Positions 1-7,869 of a stretch of DNA of 37,296 nucleotides are shown piece after piece; the stretch's first letter is position 1; every line of letters starts with the position of its first letter. The position numbers were made by a program, and so were the translations under genes. The stretch comes from CAVURW01 sp963743595 (lineage in GTDB: Bacteria; Verrucomicrobiota; Verrucomicrobiia; Methylacidiphilales; UBA1321), in contig CAVURW010000001.1 of NCBI GenBank assembly GCA_963743595.1, positions 1 to 37,296 of the forward strand, read 5' to 3'. Below the pieces are notes generated by a model. The model was not told the DNA's origin and ran no database searches. It saw only the letters and a program-made list of their open reading frames with translations.

Positions 1-1636
1 AAACCATCGCTCTGCTGGAGGCCCAGATGGCATTCCGCCTACCTTTTTTAAAAAGGCCTGCCCATCTCTTTGCCAACCACTAGCGTTTTTATTCCAGGTT
101 ATTTTCGACCAGGGGCATGTCCCGCCCATCTGGCGCAGGGCCTTCATAACTTCTATCTACAAAAAGGGGGACAGCACTCTCCCTTCAAATTATAGGCCTA
201 TTTCTCTAACTTGTTGCATGTGCAAACTAATGGAGTCCGTTATAAAAGATCAACTTGTTTCCTATCTTCTCTCAAAAGGGCTCATCAGTAAGCAACAACA
301 TGCGTTTATCAAAAGGCATTCCACTGTAACTAATTTATTGGAATGTACACACGATTGGGCTGCTGCCGTCCATGGCGGAAACGATGTTGATATTATTTAT
401 ATCGATTTCTCAAAAGCCTTCGATAGCGTCGTCCACTCTAAACTTATTTTTAAATTAAGTAATTATGGTATAAGTGGCAAACTGCTTCATTGGATAAACG
501 CATTTTTAACTAATCGGTCCCAATGCGTAGTTATTGAACATTGTTTTTCTGAATGGTCGCCTGTTATTAGTGGTGTGCCCCAAGGTTCTGTTTTGGGGCC
601 AATTTTATTTATTCTGTTCATTGATGATGTAATGCAGGTCTGTCATAATAGTAGCGTCACGCACAAACTGTTTGCTGACGATCTTAAACTTTTTACTACC
701 ATCAAAACAAATCTTGATAATTCAGCATTGCAATCCATTCTGGGTCGGCTGCAGCAGTGGTGCACTGATTGGCAGTTAACTATAAACACAACCAAATGCC
801 ATGTCTTACACCTAGGTAAAAATAACAGCAATTCACCATACTACCTAAATGGCTGCCTGATCAGTGCATCACAAAATGTTACCGACCTTGGAGTGGATAT
901 AGATTCTTCTCTAAAGTATGATTTGCATATTAATAAAATTATCGGTAAAGCATATTGTAGAGTCGGCGTACTGTTCAAGGGCTTTGCCACGCGAAGCGTT
1001 CGGGTCCTTAGACAGGCTTTTATAACGTACGTGCGGCCAATACTGGAGTATGCCTCCAGCGTCTGGTCGCCGCATTTACTTAAGCATATAAATGCAATTG
1101 AAAAAATACAAAAGAAATTTACTAAACGTATTCCGTGCCTGTCTCATTTGACCTATCCGGAACGCCTAGCGGCAATTGGCCTTGAACCTCTCGAGTTGCG
1201 TCGACTCAAAACCGATCTCATCATGTACTACAAGATTCTGCATGATTTGATTGCATTGCCTGCTAATGATTATTTTAACCAACAACAATACATTTCACAA
1301 ACTAGAACGGGCGGCAACAGATTAATAGCTGCTCAGTGTAACACAAATAGCTTTCAAAACGATTTCTTTAATCGTTGTGTTAACTGTTATAATAACTTAC
1401 CTCTAAATGTTGTAAACGCTAATTCTTTATTATGTTTCAAAAAAACTTTTAGCTAATACTGATTTGTCATTTTACCTGCATTGTAATTATTTTTAATTAT
1501 GCTTTGGGGCCGGCGTAAGTGGCATAATTCTATTTTAGCCCTGCCTAGGTATTCCTAGAAACCTACAATGATTTTAACAGTATTTTGTATAATTTTAACT
1601 ATGTATGTGTTTCTGAATTGTGAAATAAAATAAAAT
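1..1636 (+). mobile_element. 5'-truncated non-LTR (LINE-type) retrotransposon
   Basis: The element enters from the left edge already inside the reverse transcriptase domain and ends in an A-rich tail. After the RT stop codon there is a 180-nt AT-rich 3' UTR with two overlapping AATAAA signals at 1624-1634 in a TAAAA-type simple repeat. That is the usual 3' end of a LINE. I see no LTRs. Base composition is AT-rich, unlike the bacterial part. The clade (CR1/L2/Jockey-like) is not resolved by eye. The left end is set by the window edge, and the right end (about 1636) is inferred from the tail. Confidence 0.85.
2..1456 (+). CDS. LINE reverse transcriptase, 5' partial
   Basis: The frame is open from position 2. 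The first methionine (218) is internal, because the codons before it already encode RT sequence such as GGPDGIPPTFFKK, IWRRAFITSIYKKGD and NYRPISLTCC. RT motifs appear in order: the DFSKAFDSV block (first catalytic Asp), GVPQGSVLGPILF, and FADD (catalytic Asp pair, a variant of YADD). The thumb and a C-terminal segment (YVRPILEYASSVWSP) follow. The protein copies LINE RNA at a nicked target. The upstream endonuclease and ORF1 lie outside the window. The frame has no internal stop over 484 codons, so this copy is relatively young or intact here. This is a eukaryotic gene, not a bacterial group II intron RT: it lacks the intron maturase domain. Confidence 0.9.
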   Translation, partial: NHRSAGGPDGIPPTFFKKACPSLCQPLAFLFQVIFDQGHVPPIWRRAFITSIYKKGDSTLPSNYRPISLTCCMCKLMESVIKDQLVSYLLSKGLISKQQHAFIKRHSTVTNLLECTHDWAAAVHGGNDVDIIYIDFSKAFDSVVHSKLIFKLSNYGISGKLLHWINAFLTNRSQCVVIEHCFSEWSPVISGVPQGSVLGPILFILFIDDVMQVCHNSSVTHKLFADDLKLFTTIKTNLDNSALQSILGRLQQWCTDWQLTINTTKCHVLHLGKNNSNSPYYLNGCLISASQNVTDLGVDIDSSLKYDLHINKIIGKAYCRVGVLFKGFATRSVRVLRQAFITYVRPILEYASSVWSPHLLKHINAIEKIQKKFTKRIPCLSHLTYPERLAAIGLEPLELRRLKTDLIMYYKILHDLIALPANDYFNQQQYISQTRTGGNRLIAAQCNTNSFQNDFFNRCVNCYNNLPLNVVNANSLLCFKKTFS

Positions 1637-2996
1637 GTTACACGTTTGTCTGGTACGTGCATCATTCCTGAGCATCGTCGGACGCGCAAAAACTGCCAAA
1701 CTACTGTGTATATTGTCATTCGAAGCTTGCGCTACAGCGACGTTGACATTCTATTGTTACGTTACATGCAAACCGTGCTTGTGTTTATTTGCGGATTAGA
1801 CACAACCAGTTACTGTATAGCAATTAATGCATACAGCTGCGGCGGACACGCAAGGCAAAACGACGCCCATCGGGGAATGCGGCGTCGCGTTGCTATATCC
1901 AGCAATAATAGTGGTTTATTTGAGTATAACAGCGTAAAGCTGGATTATTGCGTTAACTGCTCGAATCTTTAGAAATAGTCATTATCATTATAAGTATGAT
2001 GTTAGCAGCGGTGCATACGTACTACGCTAGACGTATGTGGATAGCAGTCTAAAAGCAATGCACATTGCCTGTGAATTTTTTCCGGTACAACAATTTGATA
2101 TTTGCTGTTTTAGAAGTGCGATAAAGGGCATACTACAAATTGGCTTTGTGCACAAAACGCCAATTGACGCGTCCGACGACACTCGAAAATGGACACTGCA
2201 GTCCTCACGGCCGGATAAGGTCGAACGTGGAAACTCAGCCACAACAGTGCGATCAACAAACCAAACAACTTCCTTATCGTTCGAAATACTGTATATCTGC
2301 CATTAATAGTTGTTTCGTCCATTTCTTCCCTGTATGCAGACTCGTCTTCGCTGCTAAATTCCCTCGGCCATATTACCAGCAGTTTGTCGCCACAGATAAA
2401 ATTCAACCGACCACAACATTCCGCCTTGTGGTGCCGGCAACTTAGGCCTACCTCGCTCTGCCAACTCGTCATATCCCGCTAAAAGTTGAATGCTAATAAA
2501 TTGTCTGCTGGTGCTCCCACCCCTGCAACGAATATGGCGCAGTAGGCCGTACTATCGTCTGTGTGCGTATGGATTCAATACTTCTTTCCAAAGTCGCGCA
2601 ACAGGAAGACGCGAGAAAAAGAATGGATCACTACAATGCCACGGCGTCCATCGATTGCCATACGAAGCGCGTATTCCATCTGTCCACGTTATGTCATCAG
2701 ATCTGCTGGGATCCCTGCTCCAGCCGGTGGCCGCCCCGACTGCTCGATGTTTGCTGTGGGGTGGAGTGTTCTCTCGGCGGAGCAGGACAGCAGCTGCAGC
2801 CGCTAACTACGTTTTCGGGAGGCGCGCGCTCGTCTCTCTCGAGGCATAATAGCCGACAGTAAATTTTACAAATAGGCCTACTACCGTACATCGATCGTCA
2901 TGTGGGTTTATCGACGACGGATAATTTCTAGTAGCCGGCAGTAAAGTCGTGTTTATACGTCAGTCGTCGTCGCGAACTCATGGACTGCAGTCGCGA

Positions 2997-3092
2997 AGGG
3001 GAAGGGGATGCGGGGGGGGGGTGCGGAGGGGAAAGGAGATGCGGGGATGCGGGGGAGACGACTGGAGAGGAGTGGGACGAGGGAAGATGGAA
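2997..3092 (+). repeat. G-rich low-complexity tract
   Basis: A purine/G-rich stretch with a run of ten G at 3012-3021 and several further GGGG runs separated by short spacers (GATGC, GAGACG). It could form G-quadruplexes. Such tracts are common in eukaryotic intergenic DNA, and no function is implied. Confidence 0.6.
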
Positions 3093-3545
3093 GTTCGTTT
3101 CATACTATTCTCCACCTCTTTCTTTTCGCGTTGTTTACCGTTTTCGCTAGTTTTTGCGTTCCTAAACTGAGTGAAATTTTGACGGGATCGGTTTGGGCCA
3201 CTTTTAGTACGCGTAGTTTTAGCAAAAGTACTACTTGAACGACATCACGAAGTCGACCAAGCCAGATGAGACGCTTTGAAAATGCTGCGAGACGCATAGA
3301 CCTACATGGCATGTTATGTACGATGAATCCATTGCGTATTGAAGGAAAGATTACGTATACATTTGGCGACGATGTCCTGAATGGAATTCCCGTCGGGAGA
3401 AATCCGCACCCACCAGCCGAAGCATGGCTTCACAACGGACATGTGAATGTTGTCAAAACACGAATGAGTCCGCGACGGCGGCGACGACTGTCACGGCCAG
3501 ATAGGCGTTAATTCTTGTCGAATCCCGGCAAACACCGCGGCCATT

Positions 3546-3585
3546 CCCGACCCGACCCAACCCGACCCGACTCAGCCCGACTAGA
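3546..3585 (+). repeat. Pentanucleotide microsatellite (CCCGA)n
   Basis: About eight imperfect 5-bp units, mainly CCCGA with CCCAA, CTCAG and CTAGA variants. A simple sequence repeat typical of eukaryotic non-coding DNA and absent from the bacterial part of the window. Confidence 0.7.
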
Positions 3586-3778
3586 GTCGACGTCCGATTT
3601 TCCGTCGCGCGTCGACTGCGTTGTAGAACATTGATTATTCATAGTTATTAAACGAGCCGTCCGGCGCTCAATCCCTGTCCGTATACATACCAGGCAACTA
3701 GTTTTCACTTTGGGATCGACACGCCATACATTCCTACATACAATTGCTGCTCCATTTTATAGGCGTATCAATATGTAA

Positions 3779-5263
3779 GTCGTTTTACCCATCCGCTTTT
3801 TCGCCTCGGCATGGACCCCACCGGGCTGGATGAAAGATTCTGGTAAACTCATTGGGGGTAAGTTGAGGACCGATAAGATTCAAGATTACGCCGCCTACCT
3901 GCGTAAATTTGTTCAAGCATATCAGGCGGAAGGTGTCCCAATCTTTGCCATTACCACAAACAACGAGCACCTTTTTGTTCCAGACCACTATCCTGGCTGC
4001 TTCTTTGACTCCCAACAAGAAAAGCTGTTGGTGGAGGCGCTGGGAAAGGAGTTTAAACAGGCCAATTTAAGCACCCGTATCTGGATTCTGGACCATAATT
4101 TCGATATGTGGAAAGAGCCTGCAAAGACCTTGGCGGGGTTGAAAAGCGATTCCGCTGAGAGTTACAGCTTTGTGGATGGCACGGCTTTCCATCACTACAG
4201 CGGGAGCTCTGTGCAGATGGCGAAGCTGGCTCAGGCTTTTCCAGATAAAAGCATCCAGTTCACGGAAGGCGCGAAATGGGGCATAAGCGGGATGAACGAA
4301 ATCGCCCAAATCTTCCGCAACGGATCCAGCAGCTTTGTCTCCTGGGTCACCATGGTAACGCAAACCCCTCAAGAACATATTCAAGGGCCCTATAACAAAC
4401 CGCCGGGTCTCAGCCCGGTTCTTCTGATAAAGAAGGATGGGCCGGGACCTGATTGGTACAAAATTCCGGAGTACAACCTTTACGGCCAATTCATGAAATT
4501 TGTCCGGCCTGGGGCGGTCCGAATTGAAAGTGATCCGGGCACACCTGAAACAGCAACCAATGTGGCCTTTAAAAATCCAGATGGATCAATCGTCATCGTA
4601 GTCATCAATCAATGTGAATGGACTCAAGATGTTCGATTTTTGATCGATGGAAATCAGGTGCTGGCGTCGCTCCCACCTAACATCGTGGCGACCTATGTTC
4701 TGAATGGAGCGCTTAAGCCAAGCACGCTCGCAGCGGTTGAATTGCCCGATGTTGGGCCGCACATTCCGCCTCCCAATGGCACAGGCACGGCATTAAAGGA
4801 ATGGTGGTTGAAACCGACGGGAGCTGGAAAGCAGTATGACATCGTCTCCCATGATCCCCGTTTCCCGGGCCAGCCCTCCGGCACCAAGGTTTTGACCGTC
4901 CTGGACACTCGTGATCAATGGAAAGACACGTCGGGCACACGGATGCGCGGTTTTATCCATCCCAATATCACAGGCGACTACGTATTTTACGTGAGTGGTG
5001 ATAGTTGCGCCGAACTCTTTCTCAGCACGGATGACCTCCCGGAAAATAAGAAGCTAATCGCTAACTGTACTCAGTGGGCCGGCGGATTTGACTGGCATCC
5101 CGGGCAAAAATCGGCCCCTGTTCAGCTCGTGGCGGGGAAGCGATACTACTTTGAAACCATTCAATTTGGTGGAGGAGGAAATGGGTACACAGCGGTGGGT
5201 TGGGACATGCCCGGTTTGGGCACCCTGAAGACCATCTCCGGTAATTTTCTCTCGCCGCCTTAA
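3779..5263 (+). CDS. GH30 family glycoside hydrolase with PA14 domain, N-terminally truncated
   Basis: Likely a secreted retaining beta-glycosidase (glucosylceramidase/GH30 type). The first ATG is at 3830, but the frame is open from 3779 and the codons before the ATG already match the family (SAWTPPGWM, compare SPWSPPAWMK), so the N-terminal barrel strands and signal peptide are missing. Numbering from the ATG: NNE with the acid/base Glu at 46, a GTAFHHYSG block at about 117-125, and FTE with the nucleophile Glu at 146. The C-terminal beta domain ends near 310. A PA14-type lectin domain runs from about 325 to 477 and ends cleanly at TAA. The left break is the eukaryote/bacterium junction. The right end abuts a broken VOC gene. 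Family is confident; substrate is not. Confidence 0.85.
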   Translation, partial: VVLPIRFFASAWTPPGWMKDSGKLIGGKLRTDKIQDYAAYLRKFVQAYQAEGVPIFAITTNNEHLFVPDHYPGCFFDSQQEKLLVEALGKEFKQANLSTRIWILDHNFDMWKEPAKTLAGLKSDSAESYSFVDGTAFHHYSGSSVQMAKLAQAFPDKSIQFTEGAKWGISGMNEIAQIFRNGSSSFVSWVTMVTQTPQEHIQGPYNKPPGLSPVLLIKKDGPGPDWYKIPEYNLYGQFMKFVRPGAVRIESDPGTPETATNVAFKNPDGSIVIVVINQCEWTQDVRFLIDGNQVLASLPPNIVATYVLNGALKPSTLAAVELPDVGPHIPPPNGTGTALKEWWLKPTGAGKQYDIVSHDPRFPGQPSGTKVLTVLDTRDQWKDTSGTRMRGFIHPNITGDYVFYVSGDSCAELFLSTDDLPENKKLIANCTQWAGGFDWHPGQKSAPVQLVAGKRYYFETIQFGGGGNGYTAVGWDMPGLGTLKTISGNFLSPP

Positions 5264-5582
5264 ATGAGGCCAAACGCCGAGTATCTTTCAGTGTCTCATC
5301 CCAGACACATTTGATTCCCGCCTTATTTAGAGCGGCGAACAGTTGATCTATGTCGCTGACCGAAAACGCGGGATGTGCTTTGGTCGCTGCCCGAAACGGC
5401 ACTTCGACTCCAATGTGCAACTGCCGTGTTCCGACTCTGAACCAACATCCGCCGCGAGAACGCAAAGGCTCAGGCTTCTCGATCTCGGCCAAACCCAGAA
5501 CCGTCCCGAAAAACTCGCGCGCCTCGGTTTCACAGCCTTTCGGGGCTGCTATTTGAACGTGGTCGATATCGGTTAGGTACAT
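5061..5582 (-). pseudogene. VOC/glyoxalase-fold protein with a broken 3' end
   Basis: The N-terminal ~104 residues are a typical small VOC metalloprotein: the start YLTDIDHVQIAAPKG, RFxG-like helix, GGCWFRVG, QLHIGVE, and AHPAFSV followed by DIDQLFAALNKAGIKCVWDE. Family members end with RRFYxxDPxGNRxEF, which carries the last metal-ligand Glu. Here homology stops after TRR, near 5270. The frame then reads antisense through the GH30 3' end for about 70 meaningless residues. None of the three frames beyond the break contains the DPxGN segment, so this is not a simple frameshift. Either the gene is a remnant or the contig is misjoined here. It lies 105 bp downstream of the HAD gene on the same strand. 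Enzymatic substrate unknown. Confidence 0.75.
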
Positions 5583-5687
5583 TCTTTTGACATCTATCCC
5601 CGAAGACGAATAAATTCAAGATACGGATGGAGCGGGCTTTCACCAAAAGATAATCATGCCCTGCCGGAGCGAACGGGAGCAGAAGAT

Positions 5688-6545
5688 TTAAAACTTTCGC
5701 GTGTCGCTAAGCATCTTTGCTTGGAGCATCTCGGCGGTCGGGAAGAAATGATTCCACACATCGACGACCCCTTGGCCGGTTGGCTTGCCGGAGACGTAGC
5801 CGTTGTTACGCAAGACTTTCGCTTTTACCTCTTCCACGGCGTTGGAGGGGCAACCTTGGTTCCGGGAATAGCGTCGCTCCAACATGGGCAGATCGTTCAA
5901 GTGATCCCCCACCACCATAATCTCGTAGGGCTGGACATTCAGTCCGTGCGAGATCGCCTCCAGGCAAGTGCCTTTATTGTAGAGACGATGGCTGAAACGA
6001 AAATAGATCGAGTTCCGCACGAGCGAAAGCGTCGGGTAACTGGCTAGGAGCGGCTCAATGCGATTCGAGATGAAGTCGGCCTCCTCTTCGCAACTGGCGA
6101 TGATTCCAAGCGGACTGGCCACTTCTTCCACCAGCTTAGCGTTGGTCTCTTTTTGGACAAAGTCTTCGATCTTCTTCCAGACCGGTTTTACGGACGCGAA
6201 GAGCTGCGAATGAAGGAGCTCGCATTTGCGGTTCCACTCAAACCATCCGATTGCCCGACGCTCGCGAACCAGCCAAATCTCGCGCTCCACCACCACTGTC
6301 CAATCCGGCCAGAAAGGCGCGTTTCGTCGGACTAATTCCTCGTGCAAGCTCTCGTAGGTCCGACCAGTATTGATGATCCAGAAAACAGGTCCCTCTTTAC
6401 GTGCCTTTACCAATCGATCAAAAAAGCCTGCAAAAACCGGTGTGTTCGCATCGGAATCGGCCAATGTCCCGTCAAAATCGGTACAGACCAGCCGCAGCTT
6501 CACGCGAAGCGGAGCCGTCTTTGGGAGCATATTTTTCGGGGTCAT
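5688..6545 (-). CDS. HAD-superfamily hydrolase (Cof/sucrose-phosphatase-like)
   Basis: A 285-aa HAD phosphatase. Motif I is DFDGTLAD (nucleophile Asp23, Asp25), motif II is INTGR with Thr60, motif III Lys191 lies in YNKGTCLEA, and motif IV is GDHLNDLPML (213-222). The cap is inserted between motifs II and III as in type C2 (Cof-type) HADs, which act on small phosphorylated sugars or metabolites. The start ATG at 6545 overlaps the stop of the 59-aa membrane protein by the 4 bases ATGA, so the two are translationally coupled. An in-frame ATG five codons later is an alternative. The substrate cannot be read from the sequence. Confidence 0.85.
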   Translation of the reverse strand: MTPKNMLPKTAPLRVKLRLVCTDFDGTLADSDANTPVFAGFFDRLVKARKEGPVFWIINTGRTYESLHEELVRRNAPFWPDWTVVVEREIWLVRERRAIGWFEWNRKCELLHSQLFASVKPVWKKIEDFVQKETNAKLVEEVASPLGIIASCEEEADFISNRIEPLLASYPTLSLVRNSIYFRFSHRLYNKGTCLEAISHGLNVQPYEIMVVGDHLNDLPMLERRYSRNQGCPSNAVEEVKAKVLRNNGYVSGKPTGQGVVDVWNHFFPTAEMLQAKMLSDTRKF

Positions 6546-6721
6546 GCAGCGTGTTGCGTATCAGATACATTCCACCAAGTGAAGGCTAAATAGCCCATCA
6601 TCAAGATCGGCGTCGCCACGTAGGGAGGAAACGTCAGATTAAATGGAACAAAATGCCAAACGGCGAGGTTAAAAACATTGAGAAGGGCAAAACAAAAGAG
6701 AACAATGTAAAAGTAACGCAT
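6542..6721 (-). CDS. Small 59-aa membrane protein upstream of HAD gene
   Basis: A short frame, ATG at 6719-6721 and TGA at 6542-6544, that encodes two hydrophobic segments: one starting at the N-terminus (YFYIVLFCFALLNVFNLAVW) and a second around PYVATPILMMGYLAFTWW. A GGGGGA Shine-Dalgarno-like site sits about 5 nt before the ATG, and a good promoter lies 22 nt upstream. Its stop overlaps the HAD start (ATGA). The overlap, ribosome site and promoter together make it a likely real gene although it is short. I do not recognise the family. It may anchor or accompany the phosphatase. Confidence 0.65.
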   Translation of the reverse strand: MRYFYIVLFCFALLNVFNLAVWHFVPFNLTFPPYVATPILMMGYLAFTWWNVSDTQHAA

Positions 6722-6742
6722 AGAGTCCCCCGGTAACTTTTA

Positions 6743-6771
6743 CCTATACTCCCAGTTACCCCACTCGGCAA
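6743..6771 (-). promoter_or_regulatory. Promoter of the 59-aa/HAD pair with palindrome over the -10
   Basis: On the minus strand: TTGCCG (6771-6766), a 17-nt spacer, then TATAGG (6748-6743), 21 nt before the ATG. A perfect inverted repeat GGTAAC...GTTACC (6732-6737 and 6755-6760) brackets the -10. A third half-site gives GGTAA-CTT-TTACC at 6732-6744. This could be an operator, but the regulator is unknown. Confidence 0.5.
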
Positions 6772-6807
6772 CGTCCATTTCCGCGTGATATTCTGTACGT
6801 TTCACTC

Positions 6808-7752
6808 TCATTTCAGAATACTCCCCACGGCCAAGTGCTGGCCCCGAGCAAATTCCGCTGCATGCATCCGTTTCTTCCCCTCCATTTGAACCTCCCTAAG
6901 CAAAAGTCCGCCAAGCCGAGCCGCGACTAAAATCCCGTGCCGATCCACCTGCACCACCTCTCCCGGAGCTCCCTTGGCTCCACGCGACACAATCGTCGAA
7001 AAGATCTTGAGCATCTTCTTATCGTCCCCCTCACCCAGCCACGAATAGGCGCTGGGCCAAGGATTCATCGCTCGAATCGTCGCATCCACTTCGAGCTGTT
7101 CTTGATCCCAATTCAGGTGGCCATCCTCTTTCTTGATCTTTTTAGTCAATGTGGCTGAGGCGTTATCCTGCGGAATCTTAGGGGCTGTTCCGGCTTCGAT
7201 GAGCGGCAGCGCTTTCATCAGTGCCTGGCCGCCCAAAACCCCTAGTCTATCATGCAAAGTCCCGCCTGTTTCGCGACGTCCCAGCGTGATCGATTCCTGG
7301 AGCAATATCGGCCCGGTATCGAGCCCTTCGTCCATCCACATGATGGTCATTCCACTACGCGCCTCACGGCCACGAATGGCCCCTTGAATCGGCGACGCCC
7401 CGCGATATTTAGGAAGTAATGATGCATGGAGATTGATGCAACCGAGCGGTGGAATCTCGAGCACCGACTTAGGTAATATTTGCCCATAGGCGGCAACCAC
7501 AATCAGATCGGGCGAGAGCGCTTTGATTTCAGAGATCGACGGTTCCAAGCGAATCTTTTCAGGCTGAAGAATTTTTACGTGGGGCATCGTTAACGCCAAT
7601 TCTTTAATGGCGCTCGGCTTCAATTCCATGTGCCTGCCGAACGGTCGATCGGGCTGTGTGACGACCCCGACAAGTGTATAACGGGAATCGCTGGCGATCG
7701 ATTGAAGCGCCGAAATCCCAATATCCCCTGTCCCGATAAACACAATTTTCAT
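6808..7752 (-). CDS. fmt: Methionyl-tRNA formyltransferase
   Basis: Formylates Met-tRNAfMet with 10-formyl-THF for translation initiation, in the cytoplasm. The 314-aa length is normal. The N-terminal Rossmann domain starts MKIVFIGTGDIG. The catalytic triad is visible as Asn107 and His109 (CINLHASLLPKYRG) and Asp145 (DEGLDTGPI). The SLLPKYRGASPI loop is the family signature. The C-terminal OB-like tRNA-binding domain begins around residue 210. The usual partner def (peptide deformylase) is not adjacent. It is transcribed away from the beta-propeller gene, sharing a 117-bp divergent intergenic region. No Shine-Dalgarno site is seen before the ATG. Confidence 0.96.
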   Translation of the reverse strand: MKIVFIGTGDIGISALQSIASDSRYTLVGVVTQPDRPFGRHMELKPSAIKELALTMPHVKILQPEKIRLEPSISEIKALSPDLIVVAAYGQILPKSVLEIPPLGCINLHASLLPKYRGASPIQGAIRGREARSGMTIMWMDEGLDTGPILLQESITLGRRETGGTLHDRLGVLGGQALMKALPLIEAGTAPKIPQDNASATLTKKIKKEDGHLNWDQEQLEVDATIRAMNPWPSAYSWLGEGDDKKMLKIFSTIVSRGAKGAPGEVVQVDRHGILVAARLGGLLLREVQMEGKKRMHAAEFARGQHLAVGSILK

Positions 7753-7869
7753 TCGAGTTTTTACGTATTTACTTTAGTTACGAGACTACCCTAAGTCGAC
7801 CCTTTACTTCCACAGATAAAGTTTCCTCGCCACCTCCCTCGCCCAGTGCTATCCCATATTCCCTCCATC

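Larger units (their letters stand above)
1637..3778. other. Eukaryote-like non-coding DNA, no supported gene
   Basis: About 2.1 kb without a convincing coding region. The short open frames here (up to 120 codons) overlap on both strands, have no recognisable domain and no ribosome sites. Content shifts from AT-rich (1637-2500) to GC-rich patches (2700-3100) with a G-rich tract and a pentanucleotide repeat. No tRNA, rRNA or bacterial gene is visible. The block ends where GH30 coding sequence begins. Confidence 0.6.

Noticed and set aside
1646..3708. Several 60-120 codon open frames on both strands of the non-coding block
   Set aside because: They overlap each other, lack domains and lie in eukaryote-like DNA with simple repeats.
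3775..3780. GTAAGT, a consensus 5' splice donor, at the eukaryote/bacterium junction
   Set aside because: A six-base match is expected by chance, and nothing else suggests splicing into the bacterial sequence.
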